Positions 16,815 to 25,694 of a DNA stretch of 55,558 nt are shown here, one piece after another; positions within the stretch are counted from its first letter, which is position 1; each line of letters begins with the position of its first letter. Below the pieces are notes generated by a model that was given only the letters and a program-made list of their open reading frames with translations, ran no database searches and was not told the DNA's origin. Origin of the DNA: Kurthia senegalensis (GTDB taxonomy: Bacteria > Bacillota > Bacilli > Bacillales_A > Planococcaceae); assembly GCF_000285595.1 (NCBI RefSeq), contig NZ_HE611064.1:791652-847209 (forward strand), given 5' to 3'. Both the position numbers and the translations under genes were made by a program.

Positions 16815-18368
16815 TTATAAAAGTGGCTTGCGTGGCATATAGTCCGTCACGTGGTCCAATAAGTCATGCCAGCTCGCTTCGTATCGTTGTTTCGTTAATT
16901 GTTCGGCCACAACTGCACGTGCCGCTTCACCGAATGTGCGTGCTTCTTCTGGTTGTCGGACGATTCGTAGCATCGCTTCTGTCAATGCGGCCACGTCGCC
17001 TTCTTCTACTAAGAAGCCGGTTTTTTCGTGTTGAATGTATTCGTTCGGTCCGAATAAGCAATCGTACGCAATGACCGGTGTTCCGTTAGCCATCGCACCC
17101 ACTGTTGCGACGCTTTGCCCTTCCCGATTACATACTCCGACTTGCGCTGCTGCGCCTGCGAATACATCGTCAATCGCTAACGTATAATCGACGAACGTCA
17201 CCGCTTTTTCGAGCTTGCGTTCTGAAATGATCGCATTCACTTTTTTGCTGACTGCTTTCGGCATCGTCCCGTAAATGACGAGGCTGCTTCGCTTCTCGGC
17301 ATCGTAGACGTCTGCGAATGCACGGACGAGCGTTTCCGTATCGTGTAATTTCGGATCGCGGTTATGTGCAACGGCGACGAAACGATACGGATCGCGCGTC
17401 ACGTTTGACGGCAATGCTTCGTAATAGTCCGGCACGATGAAGATGTTGCCACGGTCTCCAATTTCGTGGCGCAAATGCTCCCCTTGAGAGGTAGAAGAGG
17501 CGACCATCGGATACCCTTTACTAATCGCATCGATTAAGAACGACGAATCTTTCGTATATTTCAGCGGCTCGACTTCTGATACGTGACCTGTATGGCGTGT
17601 AAAGATGAAGTCTGCTTCCACTCGTTCCATTTGAAGCACGCGATCGACGGTCGACGGTTGCTCGGCAATGATGATCGGACGAACTGATTCTAAATTGACG
17701 AATTTCTCAAACCAATCGATGTGCCACGCTTTTGTATGCGGGAAATGCTCGACCGTATTGAATTTACAATCAAAGCGATACGTTCCTTGCTGCGTCCCTG
17801 TATCGTTGTTGTACCAAACCGTTGCGTAACAAAAGCCATCTTTCGTGTAATAATGCTCTTGCGTTCGTTTATTATTCGCCGGGTGGTACACTGTTTCACG
17901 TGCTAAAAAGCCGTCGTGATGAAATTCTTTTCGTTGAATCCGAACCCGATTATCGTCAAATTCATCGATGACATCAATCTTGCCGTCATCCGCCCAACGT
18001 TTAAATTTTACGTACACGCCGTTATCGAAGTAACGGGCAATATGCCCCGCATCTTCCACCCAATAGCCTTTTTCAAACTTCGTATTATGTGCCGCATATT
18101 CTTCTTTTTGTTTCGTAGATACTGGGCCATCATCATACGTACTGCGCACTTCGTCGTATACGTTGACGATTCGTACGCTTTCATGCAGAAGCCCCATCAC
18201 TTTTAGACGTCGCTCGATTTGTGGATAATTCAACGAAAAGTCAAACGTCACGATAACTGGCTTGTATGCATCCGAAACGATGGCATTCGCTCGTTTCAAA
18301 ATCGAACGTTGCATACCAGATGGCTCATCTGACATCGCCCAAGCTGCTAAGAATACCGTCTTTTGCAT
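16815..18368 (-). CDS. Family 4 glycosyltransferase, probable teichoic acid glycosylation
   Basis: A 517-residue protein with a two-part build: an N-terminal half with WxNxxT/YxxDG-type beta repeats, as in the TagE/TarM group, and a C-terminal GT-B half. The donor site reads EGQSVATVGAMANGTPVIAYD, an EX7E-like arrangement broken in its second Glu. A paralogue lies at 31182-32717. It is the third gene of the tagG-tagH operon, so it probably adds sugar to wall teichoic acid before export (inference). GAGGGG precedes ATG. The polymer and sugar specificity cannot be read from the sequence. Confidence 0.7.
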   Translation of the reverse strand: MQKTVFLAAWAMSDEPSGMQRSILKRANAIVSDAYKPVIVTFDFSLNYPQIERRLKVMGLLHESVRIVNVYDEVRSTYDDGPVSTKQKEEYAAHNTKFEKGYWVEDAGHIARYFDNGVYVKFKRWADDGKIDVIDEFDDNRVRIQRKEFHHDGFLARETVYHPANNKRTQEHYYTKDGFCYATVWYNNDTGTQQGTYRFDCKFNTVEHFPHTKAWHIDWFEKFVNLESVRPIIIAEQPSTVDRVLQMERVEADFIFTRHTGHVSEVEPLKYTKDSSFLIDAISKGYPMVASSTSQGEHLRHEIGDRGNIFIVPDYYEALPSNVTRDPYRFVAVAHNRDPKLHDTETLVRAFADVYDAEKRSSLVIYGTMPKAVSKKVNAIISERKLEKAVTFVDYTLAIDDVFAGAAAQVGVCNREGQSVATVGAMANGTPVIAYDCLFGPNEYIQHEKTGFLVEEGDVAALTEAMLRIVRQPEEARTFGEAARAVVAEQLTKQRYEASWHDLLDHVTDYMPRKPLL

Positions 18369-18394
18369 CGTAATTCCCCTCTTTCTGTAGAAAG

Positions 18395-18416
18395 AAAGCA
18401 GCGCAAAGGCTGCTTT
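18395..18416 (-). terminator. Weak intra-operon hairpin
   Basis: AAAGCAGC pairs with GCTGCTTT between tagH and the glycosyltransferase, followed by a CT-rich run. It may lower expression of the downstream gene or protect the upstream mRNA. Confidence 0.4.
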
Positions 18417-18419
18417 TTG

Positions 18420-19217
18420 TTAGTCGTGTTTGCGAGATGCTGCAAGGCGATCTCGGAATGCTTTTTGTTCCGATTCGGACAATTGATTGTACTTTTTAAT
18501 AAACGCACGGTAATTTTTCATCACCGTATTCGTCGGACCGAATTCGCGTAAATGACCGCCTTCAATCCATGCAATCTTCGTACAAAAGTCTTCTACTTGT
18601 TTCGTATTATGACTGACGAAGAAAATCGTCTTGCCGCGTTTTTTGTACTCCATCATTTTCGCAAGCGACTTGTCGGTGAACGTTTGGTCGCCGACAGACA
18701 GTGCTTCGTCAATGACGATGACGTCCGGATCCGCTGTGACGCTAATCGCAAAGCCGAGCTTCGATTTCATCCCGCTTGAATATTGCTTCACTGGTTGGTT
18801 AATAAAGTCCCCAAGCTCAGAGAATTCAATAATTTGCGGCATGACTTCGGCAATCTTTTCTTTGCTATAGCCCATTAATAAACATTTGAATTCGATATTT
18901 TCTTTACCGGTTAAATTGTTCGATAAACCCGATTTAATGGCGATGACGTTCACGTCGCCTTTGACGATAATTTCGCCAGAACTCTCAGGCGTCAGTCCTC
19001 CGATAATATTCGACAGCGTTGACTTACCCGAACCGTTAATGCCAACGAGTCCGACGATATCGCCTTCATCGACTGAGAAACTAATGCCTTCGATCGCATC
19101 AAATTTACGCCCCTTCTTCTTTTTAAAAGGGAGCATTAAATCCGTCAACTGCTCGAATTTCGACTCGTACATCGCATATGTTTTTGTAACATTTTTTAAA
19201 ATGACTGAATGTGCCAT
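18420..19217 (-). CDS. tagH: Teichoic acid export ATP-binding protein TagH
   Basis: A 265-residue ABC ATPase. Walker A GINGSGKS (59-66), signature YSSGM (146-150), Walker B VIVIDEAL (166-173), and a switch His in FFVSHN are all present. The Y-x-M-Y-x-S-K-F-E-Q-L-T-D N-terminus is typical of TagH. It pairs with the permease TagG encoded 11 bp upstream and drives wall teichoic acid across the membrane. The C-terminal extension is short compared with B. subtilis TagH (about 527 residues) and matches the staphylococcal length. AGGAGG precedes the start. Confidence 0.93.
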   Translation of the reverse strand: MAHSVILKNVTKTYAMYESKFEQLTDLMLPFKKKKGRKFDAIEGISFSVDEGDIVGLVGINGSGKSTLSNIIGGLTPESSGEIIVKGDVNVIAIKSGLSNNLTGKENIEFKCLLMGYSKEKIAEVMPQIIEFSELGDFINQPVKQYSSGMKSKLGFAISVTADPDVIVIDEALSVGDQTFTDKSLAKMMEYKKRGKTIFFVSHNTKQVEDFCTKIAWIEGGHLREFGPTNTVMKNYRAFIKKYNQLSESEQKAFRDRLAASRKHD

Positions 19218-19228
19218 GTGCTTTCCTC

Positions 19229-20044
19229 CTAAATGAAGTCAGAGAATCTCGTTCTGAATTTGAAGTGTGCTTTTGAGCCAATCCATAAGAAAATGAAGAT
19301 GACTGCTACGTTGTACAATGTGAGTTCCCAATGCGTAATGAAGTACCAATGCCCATCGAGTAATGCTGCACGGTATCCATTCGCTAAATAGTAGAACGGA
19401 TTCAGTTGTAAAATTTGGCGTAGCCACTCTGGGAAGTGTTCAGAACGATCCCATAAAATTGGTGAAATGAAGAACATTGCTTGTAATACCGATTGAATAA
19501 TCATTTGTAGATCACGGATAACGACCGTTAATGTCGACGTTAAAAGCGTAATCGAAAATGCGAGTAAATAACTCATCGGTACGAAAATGAGTAATTGAAT
19601 ATAATAAATGGTCGGCAAGTACCCTGCAAACCAAAAGACGACAATGATGACACCCAACAGTACGAGGTGGCTGTAAAATTTACTCGTCACGACATAACTT
19701 GGAATGGCGGACAGTGGGAAGTTCATCTTCGCCACTGTACTATATTTTTGATAGATGGATTTTGAACCGGTCAAAATCGCTTTGTTAATGAAGAACCAGA
19801 ATGAAATCCCCGCTAACATCCAAAGAACATACGGAATTTTATCTGGTCCCATCGGCTCGTTTCGATTCATTGCGTAGCCGAATACGAACCAATACATGAC
19901 CATCTGAATCGCTGGGTTTAATACTTCCCACGCGATGCCTAAGTAGTTATTGTTATTATCGATTCGCATTTGGAATTTTGCCAAACGCTGAATCAAATAA
20001 AACGAGCTAACTTGCTCTTTGATCATCTTACGTAAATCTTTCAT
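19229..20044 (-). CDS. tagG: Teichoic acid export permease TagG
   Basis: A 271-residue ABC-2-type permease with six membrane segments and the amphipathic start FYLIQRLAKFQMRIDNNNNYLGIAWEVLNPA broken here only by quotation limits: the NNNNYLG and WEVLNP motifs are typical of TagG. It is the first gene of the tagG-tagH-glycosyltransferase operon. GAGGAG lies 5 nt before ATG. It runs divergently from tagB, as tarG and tarH are grouped with tarB in Staphylococcus. Confidence 0.93.
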   Translation of the reverse strand: MKDLRKMIKEQVSSFYLIQRLAKFQMRIDNNNNYLGIAWEVLNPAIQMVMYWFVFGYAMNRNEPMGPDKIPYVLWMLAGISFWFFINKAILTGSKSIYQKYSTVAKMNFPLSAIPSYVVTSKFYSHLVLLGVIIVVFWFAGYLPTIYYIQLLIFVPMSYLLAFSITLLTSTLTVVIRDLQMIIQSVLQAMFFISPILWDRSEHFPEWLRQILQLNPFYYLANGYRAALLDGHWYFITHWELTLYNVAVIFIFLWIGSKAHFKFRTRFSDFI

Positions 20045-20087
20045 GCAGACTCCTCAATTCCATGAAATAAGTTATTAAAACCACGTT

Positions 20088-20116
20088 ATAGTATACCATA
20101 TTCGCCCTTTTGACAA
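20088..20116 (-). promoter_or_regulatory. Sigma-A promoter of tagG
   Basis: TTGTCA (20111-20116) and TACTAT (20088-20093) with a 17-bp spacer on the minus strand. The predicted start is near 20081, about 37 nt before the ATG. A tagB -10 (TATAAT at 20228-20233, plus strand) lies in the same divergent spacer with a weak -35. Confidence 0.65.
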
Positions 20117-20277
20117 AGAGAAATATCCGTTTTTTCGCCCTCTCGTATCAGACCTTTTTTCCTATAGTATAGATTGCGTCTAAACGACCCTTTCAAAGCT
20201 GATGTACAACAGATTGTCCTTTTACGTTATAATAGACGTTAGGGTTTTCAATTCAATCTAGAAAATAAGGTGACTGA

Positions 20278-21429
20278 ATGAGAAAAGAATGGATGATCAA
20301 CCTCTTTTTAATCGTCAATAAAATCTTGTTCGACACATTTAAACTGTTTAAGAAATCGAACAATATCGTCTTTATTTCAGACTTTGGTGACAATGCTCGT
20401 CACGTCATCCAAGCACTTTCTGAACAAGGGTTCCAAGATATTGTCGTCCTGAAAACAGCTAAATGCAAACGTTCTTTTAAGGACGTCGGAGCGCGTGAAG
20501 TAGTTGCGTTCGATATTCGCAAATTGCCTTGTTACGTAAAAGGGCTATATCGTTTAGCGACTGCTCGCACGGTTGTCATCGACAATTACGTTCCTTTGTT
20601 GAGCGTCTGTCATTTTAATGGCGATACAGAAGTCATTCAGCTTTGGCATGCAGCCGGCGCTGTGAAAAAATTTGGGTTGGCCGATCCGAGCCTTACGTAC
20701 CGTACACCACAAGCAATCAAACGCATAAAAAAAGTGTACGAGCGTATGGATAAAATCGTCGTTGGTTCTCCTCATATGGCTTCCGTGTTTGCGAAAGCAT
20801 TCGGAAAAGAGCAAGGTGATTTTTTACACACTGGTATTCCGCGTACCGATTTCTTCTTTGACGAGAAAGCAATGCATCAGGCGAAACGACATATTCGTGA
20901 CGCTTATCCACAGCTACAAGGAAGGAAAGTTGTGCTTTATGCGCCGACTTTCCGAGACCAAGAGCTTCAAAAACAAAAAATTCCGCTCGATTTCGTCAAA
21001 ATTGCGGAACAGCTTGGCGACGACTATCGTCTATTAATAAAGCTACATCCTGCAGTTGTTCACGATATGAGAGCATTGGAGCATCCGTTTATCATTAGTG
21101 TCGATAAGGCATTCCCATTAAACGAACTGCTCCTCGTAACTGACTTCCTAGTCAGTGACTATTCGTCGATTCCGTATGAATTTTCACTGCTAAATAAGCC
21201 ACAAATTTTTTATCCTTACGACTTAGCGCAATATTCTATGAGCCGCGGCTTTTGGGATGCATATAAAGAAGTCGTTCCTGGTCCAGTCGTTGATAGTGAC
21301 GAAGAACTCGTCCATACGATTGTGAACATGGATTTTGATACTGCAGAATTAGAAGCGTTTGCTTCGCTATGGAACGTCTACTCAGACGGCCATGCGTCGC
21401 AAAAACTTGTTGAATATTTATTAAAATAG
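20278..21429 (+). CDS. tagB: CDP-glycerol:glycerophosphate glycerophosphotransferase TagB
   Basis: A 383-residue member of the CDP-glycerol glycerophosphotransferase family; B. subtilis TagB has a similar length. Signature motifs in order: QLWHAAGA with the catalytic-type His, GIPRTDFFF, YAPTFR, LLIKLHP, and SDYSSIPYEFSLLNKP. TagB adds the first glycerol-phosphate to the lipid-linked disaccharide. The N-terminus is mildly hydrophobic and basic, fitting membrane association. AAGG lies just upstream of ATG. tagD follows 12 bp later; its ribosome binding site overlaps the tagB stop, so the two are coupled. The tagB-tagD pair beside tagG and tagH supports TagB over TagF. Confidence 0.85.
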   Translation: MRKEWMINLFLIVNKILFDTFKLFKKSNNIVFISDFGDNARHVIQALSEQGFQDIVVLKTAKCKRSFKDVGAREVVAFDIRKLPCYVKGLYRLATARTVVIDNYVPLLSVCHFNGDTEVIQLWHAAGAVKKFGLADPSLTYRTPQAIKRIKKVYERMDKIVVGSPHMASVFAKAFGKEQGDFLHTGIPRTDFFFDEKAMHQAKRHIRDAYPQLQGRKVVLYAPTFRDQELQKQKIPLDFVKIAEQLGDDYRLLIKLHPAVVHDMRALEHPFIISVDKAFPLNELLLVTDFLVSDYSSIPYEFSLLNKPQIFYPYDLAQYSMSRGFWDAYKEVVPGPVVDSDEELVHTIVNMDFDTAELEAFASLWNVYSDGHASQKLVEYLLK

Positions 21430-21441
21430 GAGTGATTTTTT

Positions 21442-21831
21442 ATGAAAACTGTCATCACATACGGTACATTTGATTTGCTTCACGTAGGTCACATCAATTT
21501 ATTACGTCGCGCGAAAGCCCTTGGCGACAAATTAATCGTGGCGATTTCTACGGATGAGTTCAATGCTCTGAAGCACAAGCAAGCATACTATTCTTTCGAA
21601 CAGCGTAAAACGATTTTGGAAGCGATTCGTTACGTGGACCTCGTAATTCCCGAAGAGTCTTGGGATCAAAAGGTGAAAGATGTTGAGAAATATAATGTGG
21701 ATACGTTCGTTATCGGACACGATTGGGAAGGTCAATTCGATTTCTTGAAAGACCAATGCGAAGTAATTTACCTTCCTCGCACAGAGGGTATTTCTACAAC
21801 GAAAGTGAAAACGGATTTGAGTGAGCGCTAA
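21442..21831 (+). CDS. tagD: Glycerol-3-phosphate cytidylyltransferase TagD
   Basis: A 129-residue cytidylyltransferase with the usual length. Motifs: YGTFDLLHVGHINLLRRAK (HxGH), R63 in the EQRKTI region, and the C-terminal EGISTTKVK (ISTT). It makes CDP-glycerol from glycerol-3-phosphate and CTP, the substrate for TagB. AGGAG lies 9 nt before ATG. Confidence 0.96.
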   Translation: MKTVITYGTFDLLHVGHINLLRRAKALGDKLIVAISTDEFNALKHKQAYYSFEQRKTILEAIRYVDLVIPEESWDQKVKDVEKYNVDTFVIGHDWEGQFDFLKDQCEVIYLPRTEGISTTKVKTDLSER

Positions 21832-21867
21832 TTGCTCCTTTTTAAAAAGAGGTTGCACGTTTTGTGC

Positions 21868-21902
21868 ATAAAAAAGACTGCCTACGGGCGGTCTTTTTTT
21901 AT
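21868..21902 (+). terminator. Terminator of tagB-tagD
   Basis: AAAGACTGCC, TACG loop, GGCGGTCTTT and T7. The same hairpin core recurs at 24911-24939 after the PPC-repeat gene and marks the left edge of the large direct repeat. Confidence 0.8.
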
Positions 21903-22449
21903 GTTTATTTTTTTAGAATGGAAGGTGAAAGAGAGCTGAAAGATTAAGGGCGTGGAAAGATTAAGAGATTAAGAGATTAAAAGATTAAGGGCGTGAAGAG
22001 CGTTGAAAGATTAAGAGATTAAGGGCAAAATCTTCGATTTTTGAAGTTCGCGGAAAGGAGGAGCAGTGTTTGTAAATTTGGGAAGTGGCGGAAGCTTTCC
22101 AGAGGCGTGGTTGGAACTATAGCTTTGTGCTGGCGCACCTAGCGAGGATTTCCAACTCCCGAACAAACGGGCGAAGAAAGTTCCTTCGCCTCATTTGTAT
22201 TCCTCTTGGAGTCACCGCCCTTCCTGTTTCATCATTTTTCACTTTCCGCGAACTTCTACATATGATGTCCGTTTTCTTTATTTTTTTCGCATTCAGTCTT
22301 CTCCATCTACTCACCTTCCATTCCGAACGAAAAGGAAAAAGAAATGCCGTACGCAGTTCATTTTGGTAGTACCGGCTTCTTTTTCGGGAATATGCACGTT
22401 GGCAATTCGCAGTTATTTTTCACGTACCGCATTATGATTCGGTCAACAT
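21878..22449. repeat. Long direct repeat, left copy
   Basis: About 572 bp, nearly identical to 24917-25487. It begins in the tagD terminator hairpin, contains a run of AGATTAAG-type short repeats (about 21937-22026), an inverted-repeat-bounded element (22043-22256) and one 221-bp unit. I see only scattered mismatches between the copies by eye. The period of the 221-bp units is not a multiple of three and none of the open frames has coding character, so I read it as non-coding. Confidence 0.8.
22043..22256. mobile_element. MITE-like inverted-repeat element, copy 1
   Basis: Perfect 15-bp ends GAAGTTCGCGGAAAG and CTTTCCGCGAACTTC bound 214 bp with no coding capacity. The inside (22087-22219) is itself palindromic at its ends and related to the repeat at 2999-3093. 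A second copy is at 25081-25295. Confidence 0.5.
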
Positions 22450-22867
22450 TCATCATATTTTACTTTCTGCGAACGTCTACATATGATGTCCGTTTTCTTT
22501 ATTTTTTCGCATTCAGTCTTCCTCATCTACTCACCTTCCATTCAGAACGAAAAGGAAAAAGAAATGCCGTACGCAGTTTATTTTCGCAGTACGTGCTTCT
22601 TTTTCGGGGATATGCACGTTGGCGATTTGCAGTTATTTTTCACGTACCGCATTATGATTCGGTCAACATTCATCATATTTTTACTTTCCATGAACGTCTA
22701 CATACATGTCCGTTTTCTTTATTCTTTTCGCATTCAGTCTTCTCCATCTACTCACCTTCCATTCCGAACGAAAAGGAAAAGAAATGCCGTACGCAGTTTA
22801 TTTTGGTAGTACCGGCTTCTTTTTCAGAGATTGGTACGTTGGTGATTCGTAGTTATTTTTCACGTAA
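22241..22867 (+). repeat. Three tandem 221-bp units
   Basis: Units start at 22241, 22462 and 22683, each opening ACTTTCxxxGAACxTCTAC and containing GCATTCAGTCTTC, ATGCCGTACGCAGTT and TTTTTCACGTA. The third ends near 22867. The right flank of the PPC gene carries a single unit (from 25280). The stretch 22881-23135 after the array is very AT-rich and must hold the promoter of the next gene. Confidence 0.75.
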
Positions 22868-23135
22868 TATATAAGGATTTCGTTAAAATAGTGAAGGATT
22901 TATCCTAAAATACAAGCATTTTTTAGATGGGTGATTTGTTTCATTTTGTTATTCACATCCTATACTTTTCGATTAAATACTATTTATTTTGAATAAAAAT
23001 TACTCATAAAATTAAATAAATAGATAGAAAAGTATCATAATAGGAATTCATAAATAGATATTTAATTATATTTATTTTGTATTTAAAAGTAATTAAATAG
23101 TATTATATACATAACATTATTTAAGAGGTGATCTT

Positions 23136-24893
23136 TTGAAAAAAATTATTTTTACACTTGTTTTCGCATTTATGCTCTCTGTTTTTTGCTTCAAATTAAA
23201 TGCTTCAGCGATTACATCCTATTCTACAGCTTCTACTATTTCCTTCGGTGAGCAGTATTCTTCCTCACTGCCTAATTACTCAACAAAACATTTCTACAAA
23301 ATTTCTTTAGTAGCAGATGGTCAAATTAAAGTTGCTATGAAAAACAAAACAGGTAGCCAATGGACTGTATCTGTACATGATTCAAACGGTAATTTCATTG
23401 ATAATTTCGAAACAGATGACAGTGAGTTTGCTTCAGGTTCTGACTACGTAAAAGTAGGATTAGCAAAAGGCACATACTACATTATCGTAGAAAATGAAGA
23501 TGATGCTAGCGGCGTGACGTATCAGTTCGATGTCAACTTTACGGAAAGCCCTTATTTTGAAAAAGAATTTAATGATTCTGTTTCTACAGCAAATGCAATT
23601 GCGCTAAATAAAACATACAAAGGCACTATTTCTTCATCACAAGATGAAGATTTCTATAAAGTGGTCTTACCGAAGTCTGGAAATATCAAAATACAAATTA
23701 AAAATTTAGCAAATAGTGAATGGCGCGGTGACTTTTTAAATGCTTCTGGAAAGGTCCTTACCTCCATTTATTCTGATGATAGTGAACTCGTTAAAGGGTA
23801 TTCCACAGTAGAAGTCGGTCTCCCTAAAGGCACTTATTACTTCAAGTTGCATAGTGGTAAATACAATGCTGAATACGCATTTAAACTAAATTATCAGCAA
23901 AGTGAGTACTTTGAAAAAGAACAAAATGATACGATTACTAGCGCTAATAAAATTGCTCTTAATCAATATTATCAAGGGACCCTTCAGCATAATAGTGATG
24001 AAGACTTTTACAAATTCACTTTAACTACTCCTGGTACTGTCAATTTATCTTTATCAACATTGCCGAACTCTAAATGGTATGTTCATCTTCAAAATGCTAA
24101 AGGAGAAGTTTATGACTATTTCTACACAAGCGATAGTGAACTCGTTAAAGGGCGTGCTAGCGTCAATATTAGTTTGCCTAAAGGGACTTACTACATCCTA
24201 GTAGATGGATATTCGAATACGACCGATCTTCCGTATACTTTAAAAGCTTCTTTCAAAGCTTCTAAAACTGCCTATGAAAAAGAATTTAATAATACATTAA
24301 CGACAGCTACTCCTATTAAATTGAACACCAACATTACAGGTGTTATTAATAACCAAAATGATTCAGATGTGGATTTTTACCGCTTTACTGTTCCTGCAAC
24401 GAGTAACGTGAGAATTCGCATGTCTCAAAAATCAAATGTACGTTGGTATACTTCTTTGTACAATTCGCAAGGCTCCCTTATACATGATCAATACACAGAT
24501 TCTAGTGAACTCGTTAAAGGAAATAGCTTCACTACCCTTCGTTTAAAGAAAGGGACGTATTATTACCGCGTATCTAATTACGATTCTGCCAAATGGGAAC
24601 TTTATAATTTTAATATTTATTTAAGTACTTCTCCATTGAGTGCTAAAAGTATTACCGTGAAAAATTATCCTAATAAACATGATCGTGTCACTGTAAAAGG
24701 TGTCCGAAAAGGTTCAGTCGTTACAATTTATAATGCCAAATCTAAAAAAATTGCTTCTGCTACGTCAAAAGGAACTTCTGTTACGCTAAGTATTAAGCAA
24801 CTTGGGAAAAAAGCAGGTAAAATTAAGGTGACTGTGAAAGATCCTGGAAAAGCAGTTAGCGGCACTACTGTCGTAAAATTCGCAAAAGAATAA
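23136..24893 (+). CDS. Secreted PPC-repeat protein
   Basis: A 585-residue protein starting at TTG with AGAGGTG 6 nt upstream. After a signal peptide (about 1-26) come four repeats of about 110 residues, each with YFEKExND, a D.DFYK/R.. strand, the tag DSELVKG and LPKGTYY, typical of bacterial pre-peptidase C-terminal (PPC) beta domains. The last 95 residues form an Ig-like or carbohydrate-binding-like domain. No protease domain is present. The gene is AT-richer than its neighbours and stands alone between two near-identical 570-bp repeats, which suggests insertion or transfer. It is probably a surface or matrix adhesion protein; the target is unknown. Confidence 0.75.
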   Translation: MKKIIFTLVFAFMLSVFCFKLNASAITSYSTASTISFGEQYSSSLPNYSTKHFYKISLVADGQIKVAMKNKTGSQWTVSVHDSNGNFIDNFETDDSEFASGSDYVKVGLAKGTYYIIVENEDDASGVTYQFDVNFTESPYFEKEFNDSVSTANAIALNKTYKGTISSSQDEDFYKVVLPKSGNIKIQIKNLANSEWRGDFLNASGKVLTSIYSDDSELVKGYSTVEVGLPKGTYYFKLHSGKYNAEYAFKLNYQQSEYFEKEQNDTITSANKIALNQYYQGTLQHNSDEDFYKFTLTTPGTVNLSLSTLPNSKWYVHLQNAKGEVYDYFYTSDSELVKGRASVNISLPKGTYYILVDGYSNTTDLPYTLKASFKASKTAYEKEFNNTLTTATPIKLNTNITGVINNQNDSDVDFYRFTVPATSNVRIRMSQKSNVRWYTSLYNSQGSLIHDQYTDSSELVKGNSFTTLRLKKGTYYYRVSNYDSAKWELYNFNIYLSTSPLSAKSITVKNYPNKHDRVTVKGVRKGSVVTIYNAKSKKIASATSKGTSVTLSIKQLGKKAGKIKVTVKDPGKAVSGTTVVKFAKE

Positions 24894-24910
24894 ACGATTT
24901 TCTAACTTAT

Positions 24911-24939
24911 AAAGGGCTGCCTACGGGCGGTCTTTTTTT
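24911..24939 (+). terminator. Terminator of the PPC-repeat gene
   Basis: GGGCTGCC, TACG loop, GGCGGTCTTTTTTT. The hairpin matches the tagD terminator apart from its 5' arm, so the gene borrows the end of the direct repeat. Confidence 0.7.
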
Positions 24940-25487
24940 ATGTTTATTTTTTAAAGTGGAAGGTGAAAGAGAGCTGAAAGATTAAGGGCGTGGGAAGATT
25001 AAGAGATTAAGAGATTAAAAGATTAAGGGCGTGAAGAGCGTGGAAAGATTAAGAGATTAAGGGCAAAATCTTCGATTTTTGAAGTTCGCGGAAAGGAGGA
25101 GCAGTGTTTGTAAATTTGGGAAGTGGCGGAAGCTTTCCAGAGGCGTGGTTGGAACTATCGCTTTGTGCTGGCGCACCTAGCGAGGATTTCCAACTCCCGA
25201 ACAAACGGGCGAAGAAAGTTCCTTCGCCTCGTTTGTATTCCTCTTGGAGTCACCGCCCTTCCTGTTTCATCATTTTTTTACTTTCCGCGAACTTCTACAT
25301 AAATGTCCGTTTTGTTTAGTCTTTTCGCATTCAGTCTTCCTCATCTACTCACCTTCCATTTCGAACAAAAAGGAAAAAGAAATGCCGTACGCAGTTTATT
25401 TTCGCAGTACGTGCTTCTTTTTCGGGGATATGAACGTTGACGATTCGCAGTTATTTTTCACGTACCGCATTATGATTCGGTCAACAT
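24917..25487. repeat. Long direct repeat, right copy
   Basis: About 571 bp matching 21878-22449 from the terminator loop to the TCAACAT at the end of the 221-bp unit. The sequence between 25488 and 25654 has a 24-codon frame at 25489-25563 without a ribosome binding site and a lone GGAAAGCTTCCGC repeat end at about 25627; no gene is called there. Confidence 0.8.
25081..25295. mobile_element. MITE-like inverted-repeat element, copy 2
   Basis: The same perfect 15-bp terminal inverted repeats as copy 1 bound 215 bp. It lies inside the right direct repeat and was probably copied with it. Confidence 0.5.
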
Positions 25488-25654
25488 AATGCAGAACATG
25501 TATCAAAATGAAATTGATTCTTTATTAAGAAATGTATTGCAGCTATTACGTAGTGTTCTATAAAAACATATGGCTTCGAGAATTGTTAATGGCTAAAAAT
25601 ACCGAAGTGACATCTTCTATTTTTTTGGAAAGCTTCCGCTACTTCAAAAAAATG

Positions 25655-25687
25655 TATCAAAAAAAGGACTGCAGCGTGCAGTCCTTT
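25655..25687 (-). terminator. Terminator of the pssA-dedA operon
   Basis: AAGGACTGCA pairs with TGCAGTCCTT, followed by T7 on the minus strand, just after the DedA-family stop. Confidence 0.75.
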
Positions 25688-25694
25688 GTGTCGT

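Noticed and set aside
16651-16842. 62-codon plus-strand ORF
   Set aside because: No ribosome binding site, and it runs through the terminator hairpin and into the antisense of the glycosyltransferase gene.
22085-22874. Several plus-strand ORFs of 80-176 codons in the repeat region
   Set aside because: They run through 221-bp repeat units, whose length shifts frame from unit to unit, are rich in Phe, Ser and Arg from T-rich DNA, and lack ribosome binding sites.
25489-25563. 24-codon ORF after the right direct repeat
   Set aside because: No ribosome binding site or recognised similarity. It begins at the repeat edge.
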